Source of the DNA: JAVBNW01 sp031551255
GTDB lineage: Bacteria; Bacillota; Clostridia; Christensenellales; UBA1750
Direction of reading: 5' to 3'
DNA length: 17,811 nucleotides
Assembly: GCA_031551255.1 (NCBI GenBank)
Contig: JAVBNW010000097.1
Coordinates: forward strand, 1-17,811
The notes below the pieces were generated by a model. It searched no databases, was not told the DNA's origin, and was given only the letters and a program-made list of their open reading frames with translations. This document shows positions 13,311 through 17,811 of this stretch, one piece after another (positions within the stretch are counted from its first letter, which is position 1; each line of letters opens with the position of its first letter). Position numbers and translations under genes: made by a program.

Positions 13311-14292
13311 TCATTTTCGCCATGCGGAGCCTACTCTCTTGACAATGCGCAGGGCATGCACGTTTTTTCGATTTTTCACCTTCGCGCGCAACCAAACTAT
13401 CACGGGCACCCCAATCTGTATCGGAAGCGCATAGATAAAGTACACATCTCTTCCGAAGGCGAACGGATCCTTCGTCGTATGAAAAAGGAGTGGGGAAGCG
13501 GCTGCTGCCACGAGCGCCAGCGCGTCTAAAATCTATCCACACCGCTTCAGCGCAAATACGTGGCCCCCCCTCCGCGGCATCGTAAAGGCAAAATGAGATG
13601 CTCGCAAATGCACAGCATAACATGCCGATGGATACAAAGGCTTCGATGAGCTGAAGATAGCTATCTATGTCGATAAGATCTGCCGCCGTGTAGGAGGAAA
13701 AGTATAGTGTGCCGTAGGCGTATTCGCCTAACATCATAATGTTTCTGAGCGAGGCGAAAACAACCGTTAGTCCGCCCGCCAAGAGGCCTAAAAGATATGC
13801 TCTATACTTGCTCTGACCCGGCTTGAGGTTTCCTGACACGATCAGAAACACGACGCTTTCTGCAAAGGGATATGCCAGATAAGCGACCGAGCTTCGCCCG
13901 ATCTCTTGAACGGAGTGATTCATAGCGGGCATAAGAATATCGGGCGATAGATAGCCGAAAGAAAGCGCTGTTAGCGAAACGAAGAAAAACCCTACTGCCA
14001 TCGTAAGCAAAATGCTTATGCGCCCCATGGCCTGTACACCCCTCTTGGCAAGCCACGTACAAAGCAAAGCAAGCACGCAAGTCGGCGCGATCTTTGGCGT
14101 GCTTTTCAAAACCATCGCCATGGAAAAGGCGGTAAAGTCGCACAGTACCAGCATCGCAAGCTGAAGGCAGTATATTCTCGCGCTAGCGTGCGTGCTCACC
14201 GGCGTTCTTCTGCGCCGCATGTTGGCGGCGGATGTCGTAATTTTGGGCACTTGTATGCGCAGGGCTACCGCAGTGAAGAGCTTATGCTCCAC
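13311..14292 (-). pseudogene. GerAB-type spore-germination permease, truncated and frameshifted
   Basis: GerAB proteins are inner-membrane subunits (10 TM, APC-like) of germinant receptors. From about 14175 downwards the minus frame reads as GerAB from TM3 onwards: LQLAMLVLCDFTAFSMAMVL, then YPFAESVVFLIVSGNLK (the conserved P-F/A-E motif), then LLGLLAGGLTVVFASLRNIMMLGEY and SYLQLIEAFVSIGML. The frame is lost at a seven-C tract (13564-13570 on plus). The correct C-terminus continues in another frame (VAAAASPLLFHTTKDPFAFGRD...), interrupted by an in-frame TAG at 13535-13533 and ending at 13311. TM1-2 and the start codon are missing; the first about 40 residues of the open frame (14176-14292) overlap the opposing FtsX relic and are not GerAB. 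At least three lesions make it a pseudogene. Partner genes gerAA and gerAC are absent. Confidence 0.85.
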
Positions 14293-15637
14293 TATCTTAT
14301 GTATCCCGTACTGCTGGCCGCTTCCGGCGGCGTGGTTGGCAGCGCGGCGGGGCTTTTGCTAAGCGGCCTCATGCTCGGCTTTTTGCTCCCGCGTTTCCAT
14401 GCCGGCGGTCGCAACGGCCTACAGCCCCGGCCTTGTCTTCCTTGGAATCGCCCTGTGCCTCAGCTCCTTCCTGATCATTCATAAGCTGCTCAAACGGCCC
14501 GTGATCGAGCTTATGAAGGGCGAAGAAGGTTCCGAGAAAGTTAACTGGCTCGAGCGCCGCCTGAGGCTTGAGCGCCTTTAGTTTGTCGTGATATTTGCCG
14601 TCCACGAGCAGGTGCGCAGCCTCTCGCGCAGCGCGTTTCTTTTGTTGGGCGTGGTGGCGGCCACCATGATGCTGCTCTATGGGCTGACGATGAAGAGCTC
14701 GCTCGACTATCTGCTGGCGCAGGGCGTCCAACCCCTATACAACCTAAAAAACGAGTATGTGTTTACGCAGCCGCGCATCCAACCGCTCCGGCGAATACCG
14801 AGCCGTTCGGCGCGATGTATGTAACCGCGAAGGAGGATGGCGGCACGAGCTTCATCGTAACCGGCGTTATGCCCGATACGAAGCGCATCGTGCTTGCCGA
14901 ATTGCGCGGAAAGCCCCTGGCGGCGTATCAGACGGTGATGACGACGCCCCTTGCGAACAAACTTGGAGTCAAGCCCGGCGGTACCATCGCCGTGGTGAGC
15001 GATGAAAACCTTCAGGAGTACGCATTTACGGTGGATGCGATCGCCGGCACGTGCGCAGGGGAATTCATCTTTGTGCCGCTTGAGCGGCTCAATGCACTTG
15101 AGGGGCTGCCGGCCGTTTCCTACATCGGCATATGGGGCGACGAACCGCTGAGCTTCCCCGTGCAGGAAATTCGCAGCACAAATTCCATGGATGTGGTGAT
15201 CGCGGTCATCGACAATCAGATCGGCCAGACGGGCGTCACGGTGTATGGGCTTACCGTCGCAGCAGTTGTATTGGGGCTGCTTATCATCTTCGTCGTCAAC
15301 TCCATGATGGTCGAGGAAAACGGCTGCGGCATTTCGCTGATGAAGGCGTTCGGCTACCGGTCGCGCGAAATCACCCGCCTCGTGCTGTGGGCAGCAATAC
15401 GGCATTGGTGGTCGCAGGCTATGTGCTGGGCATTCCCACACTGCTCGCATCCGTCGATGCGCTGTTTCGAACGTTGACTAAGAGCATGTAACTGATCTTC
15501 CGGTGAAGTTTAGCGTGCCGTACCTGTGCCTTGGCTTTGTTGTGGTGATGCTTACATACGAGTTGGCAAAGCGCCTGTGCCGGAAAAAGCTCGCGCGCAT
15601 TTCCATGGCAGAGGCGCTGAAGGCGGGGATGGAATAA
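14227..15637 (+). pseudogene. FtsX-type ABC transporter permease (large, two-FtsX-domain), 5'-truncated with several frameshifts
   Basis: Pieces in three frames join into the C-terminal two-thirds of a large clostridial ABC permease (putative antimicrobial-peptide or lipoprotein exporter). Frame 1, from 14227: NFGHLYAQGYRSEELMLHYL and TM segments. Frame 2, from about 14395: MPAVATAYSPGLVFLGIALC... KRPVIELMKGEE, with an in-frame TAG at 14579-14581, then VHEQVRSLSRSAFLLLGVVAATMMLLYG. Frame 1, from about 14760: periplasmic domain APANTEPFGAMYVTAKEDGG... to MMVEENGCGISLMKAFGYRSREI. Frame 3, from about 15385: GSNTALVVAGYVLGIPTLLAS. Frame 2, from about 15490: LPVKFSVPYLCLGFVVVMLTYELAK... EALKAGME and stop. 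That is four frameshifts and one nonsense codon. The N-terminal TM and first periplasmic domain are absent. The ATPase partner is not present. Confidence 0.88.
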
Positions 15638-15648
15638 CATGAAGTTCG

Positions 15649-17166
15649 TCAGTCGGCGATGAGCAGCTCCTGCGCGGTTATGTTCGAAAAATGCGTAACG
15701 GCCCGATCGGTAAGTAGGCTAAACCTGCCGACCAGGCTTAGGTAGCTTACGAATTGTAGGTAAAGAACTTCGTCAAGATATACTTCGATGAATTTTTCGT
15801 TCCCTACAATTCTTAGTTTGTATGCACGACCGTACTTCAGAGAAACTTTGCGCATGTCCAGCAGCATAAAACGGGGCAGGGTAAAGCACGCGATCAGCTG
15901 CTTTTCAAAGTCGAGCATCGCTACGATGCCCTCGTTAGAGCCCGCCTGCCGGAAGGCAAGCCCCGCGCCAATCCCGTGATCTACCAGAATATCGGCGCAG
16001 AACACAAAGTTTTCGCCGATGACGTCGCCCAGGGTATAGCGGCTCCATGATGTTTCCGTCTCTCCAGTAACGTGGCCGTTTTGTTCCGCCCAGTTGCCGC
16101 GCGTCTCGTGATCGCGAAAGTAATCGGCGCGCGGCGGGAGGTGGGCGGGGTCGACCAGTGCATCGCCGTATTTTTCAGCTAAAAGATCGGGGTAGCATGC
16201 GCACAGCTTCCCGTCGATCACGCGCACTTCTTTGGGAATGCCAAGAACCCCGAGCGTAGCCTTGTAGTTGTTCTCGCACTCCCTTTCGCCCATGGCGTAT
16301 AAAACGTACTTTTTCCCGCGAAAATTCGCGGTGCGGCAGCTAAAGCCGTTAAAGCCCATCGACGCGATCAGGATAGGATCCTGTGGCAGCAGGTACGGCC
16401 CTTCCACCCGATCCGCCACCGCGTACAGCGTGCCGCTCACCAGAAACATGTCGCCAAGCACTTCGCGGTTGGAATACGCGTTGTCCTCTAAAAACGTTAG
16501 GTACCACTTGCCGTTCAGCGAAAAAAGATCCGGCATTTCCACGATGGCATAGCGGTTTTGCGGGCCGCTCAGCACCGGCGGGGTTTGTTGCCAGTGAAAT
16601 AGGTCTTCGGAATATGCACCGGCGAACACGCTGCCTTGAGGAAGCTCTTGGGTGGGGATGCGCGTGGCGAATACCCCGAAATGCCCGGGCCTTTTGTCGT
16701 GCTTTACCACCATCAGGTCGCGGCAATCCACGATGCCGCCGGGGCCGGGGTTTTCATCGGTGTTGTACCATGCGCCGTCCGGCGCGATGATCGGGTTTCC
16801 TTCGTATTTGCGCCATGACATCATGTCGTCGCTGACCGCGGCGCCGATGCGCTGACTCTTTCCGCGGCTTGCCGACGAACGGATGGTATAGAACATGTAG
16901 TACTTTCCTTCGTGGTAGATCGTCGAGCCCGTCCAGTTTTGTAGATCGCCCATTTGCCCGGCGGGCTCGACATCCAGCGCGAAGGGCAGCTCCTCCCAGT
17001 CCAGCAGGTTTGTCGATACCGCGTGCCCGATCCGCCCCTCCTCGGCCGGATCGCGCCCTGAGCCTGGCCTTACCCGTTGCAGATAAAACGCGTGGATCTC
17101 GTCGGTTCCCTCTTTCGGGCAAAACCAGGTATCCCACTGGAACATTCCCTCGCCGTGATAGCGCAT
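15649..17166 (-). CDS. GH32-like five-bladed beta-propeller glycoside hydrolase (beta-fructosidase superfamily), cytoplasmic
   Basis: This 505-residue protein has the GH32/GH43/GH68 propeller followed by a C-terminal beta-sandwich (about 370-505). The catalytic trio can be placed: nucleophile Asp12 in GMFQWDTWF (the WMNDPNG position of invertases), transition-state stabiliser Asp150 in GIVDCRD (the RDP motif), and acid/base Glu210 in YAIVEMPDLF (the ECPD motif). The WTGS at 78-81 corresponds to the family FSGS. Blade repeats such as GKYYMFYT and GKWYLTFL are clear. There is no signal peptide, so it acts on imported or phosphorylated sugar. Whether it cleaves fructosides is not certain, because the nucleophile motif is WDTWF and not WMNDPNG. 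ATG 17166 has GGGAGGG 7 nt upstream. It ends 12 bp from the convergent FtsX relic. No transporter or regulator gene is adjacent. Confidence 0.8.
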   Translation of the reverse strand: MRYHGEGMFQWDTWFCPKEGTDEIHAFYLQRVRPGSGRDPAEEGRIGHAVSTNLLDWEELPFALDVEPAGQMGDLQNWTGSTIYHEGKYYMFYTIRSSASRGKSQRIGAAVSDDMMSWRKYEGNPIIAPDGAWYNTDENPGPGGIVDCRDLMVVKHDKRPGHFGVFATRIPTQELPQGSVFAGAYSEDLFHWQQTPPVLSGPQNRYAIVEMPDLFSLNGKWYLTFLEDNAYSNREVLGDMFLVSGTLYAVADRVEGPYLLPQDPILIASMGFNGFSCRTANFRGKKYVLYAMGERECENNYKATLGVLGIPKEVRVIDGKLCACYPDLLAEKYGDALVDPAHLPPRADYFRDHETRGNWAEQNGHVTGETETSWSRYTLGDVIGENFVFCADILVDHGIGAGLAFRQAGSNEGIVAMLDFEKQLIACFTLPRFMLLDMRKVSLKYGRAYKLRIVGNEKFIEVYLDEVLYLQFVSYLSLVGRFSLLTDRAVTHFSNITAQELLIAD

Positions 17167-17210
17167 GCGGCCGCCCTCCCCGTTTGTTGGTATTGTGTGT
17201 GATCAACGCG

Positions 17211-17216
17211 AGTATA
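17211..17216 (-). promoter_or_regulatory. Extended -10 of the GH32-like gene
   Basis: On the minus strand TATACT (17216-17211) has a TGn extension (TGC). The -35 region at 17 bp (GGCAAA) is weak. The position is 45 bp upstream of the ATG. No operator-like dyad was recognised. Confidence 0.5.
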
Positions 17217-17280
17217 GCACATGTCGCGGGCGTTTGCCGCCCTTAGACTCGGAAAGCGTACCTCGCCATGTACAGGGAGC

Positions 17281-17312
17281 GGGGCGCGATCTTTCACAAA
17301 AGATCACGCCCC
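17281..17312 (-). terminator. Hairpin downstream of the GGDEF gene, without a T run
   Basis: A 14-bp stem, GGGGCG.GATCTTT (17281-17294) with AAAGATC.CGCCCC (17299-17312), encloses a CACA loop. The single imperfect pair is C-A on plus but G-U in minus-strand RNA, so the structure fits minus-strand RNA better. It starts 23 bp after the GGDEF stop. No U tract follows, so it may be a Rho-assisted or 3'-stabilising element rather than a true terminator. Confidence 0.4.
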
Positions 17313-17334
17313 TTGACGATGAAATCAATGCGCA

Positions 17335-17787
17335 TTAGCCCACGCAATACCCTCCGCGGCCCTCTCGTTTGGCGCGCAGCAGCGCCTCGTCAGCAAGGTC
17401 AATCGCCACCTGCGGGTCGTCGATATCCTGGGGAATGGCGGCGATGCCTACGCTAAAAGATACTTTTAAAGTACCGCCGGGGTAGGAAACCTCTTCATCC
17501 GAAAACGAGAGGATTCTTCGCGCCGTCTCTTCGCAGGCCGCGAGATCGGCGCTGGAGGTGAGGATCGTAAACTCGTCGCCGCCCGTGCGAAAGAAGATCA
17601 TGCCCTCGGTTATGCCCCGGGCGATGCGGGAAGCGACGGATGCGATGGCCGCATCGCCGGCGGCGTGGCCGAGCTTTTCGTTGATTTCGAGCAGGTGATC
17701 AAGATCCGCGAGCAGCACGTAGGTGCCTTTTGTGGAGAGAATGCGTTCGCGTACTTCGGACATATCGTATGCTTTTGCCGATGTCAT
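17335..17787 (-). CDS. Stand-alone GGDEF diguanylate cyclase
   Basis: GGDEF domains make cyclic di-GMP from two GTP. The 150-residue protein is little more than the domain. The metal and substrate site is LLADLDHLLEINEKLGHAAGD at 25-44 (DxD-like Asp28 and Asp30, Asn36), and the active-site RTGGDEF is at 67-73 with intact GGDEF. The C-terminal SVGIA and ADEALLRAKREGR helices are also typical. The I-site arginine/aspartate pair (RxxD five residues before GGDEF) is missing (TEGM instead), so product inhibition is unlikely. There is no sensor or membrane segment. Start: ATG 17787 with GGAGG 7 nt upstream, which shows that the short length is real and not a lost 5' end. The N-terminal 20 residues are a charged helix that could serve dimerisation. 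Confidence 0.93.
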   Translation of the reverse strand: MTSAKAYDMSEVRERILSTKGTYVLLADLDHLLEINEKLGHAAGDAAIASVASRIARGITEGMIFFRTGGDEFTILTSSADLAACEETARRILSFSDEEVSYPGGTLKVSFSVGIAAIPQDIDDPQVAIDLADEALLRAKREGRGGYCVG

Positions 17788-17811
17788 GGCAATGCCTCCT
17801 TCTGCGTCGGT

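Noticed and set aside
12919..13434. 171-codon plus frame over the BtrH-like 5' end
   Set aside because: Mostly antisense to the BtrH-like gene and the GerAB relic, with no recognisable domain or start signal.
1..17811. CRISPR arrays, complete insertion sequences and prophage genes
   Set aside because: No regularly spaced direct repeats, transposase, integrase or phage structural genes were seen on either strand.

Overview
The window looks like chromosomal DNA of a moderately GC-rich, endospore-lineage Firmicute (class Clostridia is the best guess). Evidence: Gram-positive-type SigA promoters and strong GGAGG-type ribosome binding sites; a small Spo0E-family protein; the remains of a GerAB-type spore-germinant permease; a clostridial iscR-nifS-nifU layout; a Rho with a long disordered insertion; and a DinR-type SOS box. 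Placement below class level cannot be made from this sequence alone.

Layout. (1) 1-213: the 3' end of tuf (EF-Tu) and its terminator. (2) 214-566: no gene seen. (3) 567-2988, minus strand: a Spo0E-like protein and a two-gene cassette of a radical-SAM DNA-repair-type protein plus its DUF4130 partner. The cassette is driven by a near-consensus promoter with a LexA/DinR box just downstream of the -10, so it is probably SOS-induced. (4) 3216-6124, plus strand: an RNA/DNA methyltransferase of the Trm11/UPF0020 type, then rho and a terminator. (5) 6167-6324: a fold-back, MITE-like inverted-repeat element flanked by TA. (6) 6355-8620: the Fe-S operon iscR-nifS-nifU, with an IscR-type operator overlapping its own transcription start and an apparent ATC start codon for iscR, closed by a UUCG-loop terminator. 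(7) 8669-10219: nagB and an alpha/beta-hydrolase in one operon. (8) 10216-10420: a tRNA-Ser(GGA) gene with a near-perfect promoter and terminator.

(9) 10421-11259: about 840 bp without a convincing gene. (10) 11260-13021: an AT-richer island with two convergent genes, an Sfp-type phosphopantetheinyl transferase and a putative BtrH/papain-fold protein of the kind found in NRPS clusters. No carrier protein or synthetase is nearby. (11) 13311-15637: two back-to-back, 5'-truncated pseudogenes, gerAB-like on minus and a large FtsX-type ABC permease on plus. They carry frameshifts and stops and look like the scar of one deletion followed by decay. (12) 15649-17787, minus strand: an intracellular GH32-like beta-propeller glycosidase and a stand-alone GGDEF diguanylate cyclase.

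How parts work together: IscR senses cellular Fe-S status and represses its own operon, whose NifS and NifU supply sulfur and scaffold clusters. Clients would include the radical-SAM protein upstream. NagB and the GH32-like enzyme feed sugars into central metabolism. No complete new defence or biosynthetic system is present. The most unusual items are the SOS box on the radical-SAM cassette, the ATC-start iscR, the fold-back element, the orphan PPTase/BtrH-like pair and the deletion scar.
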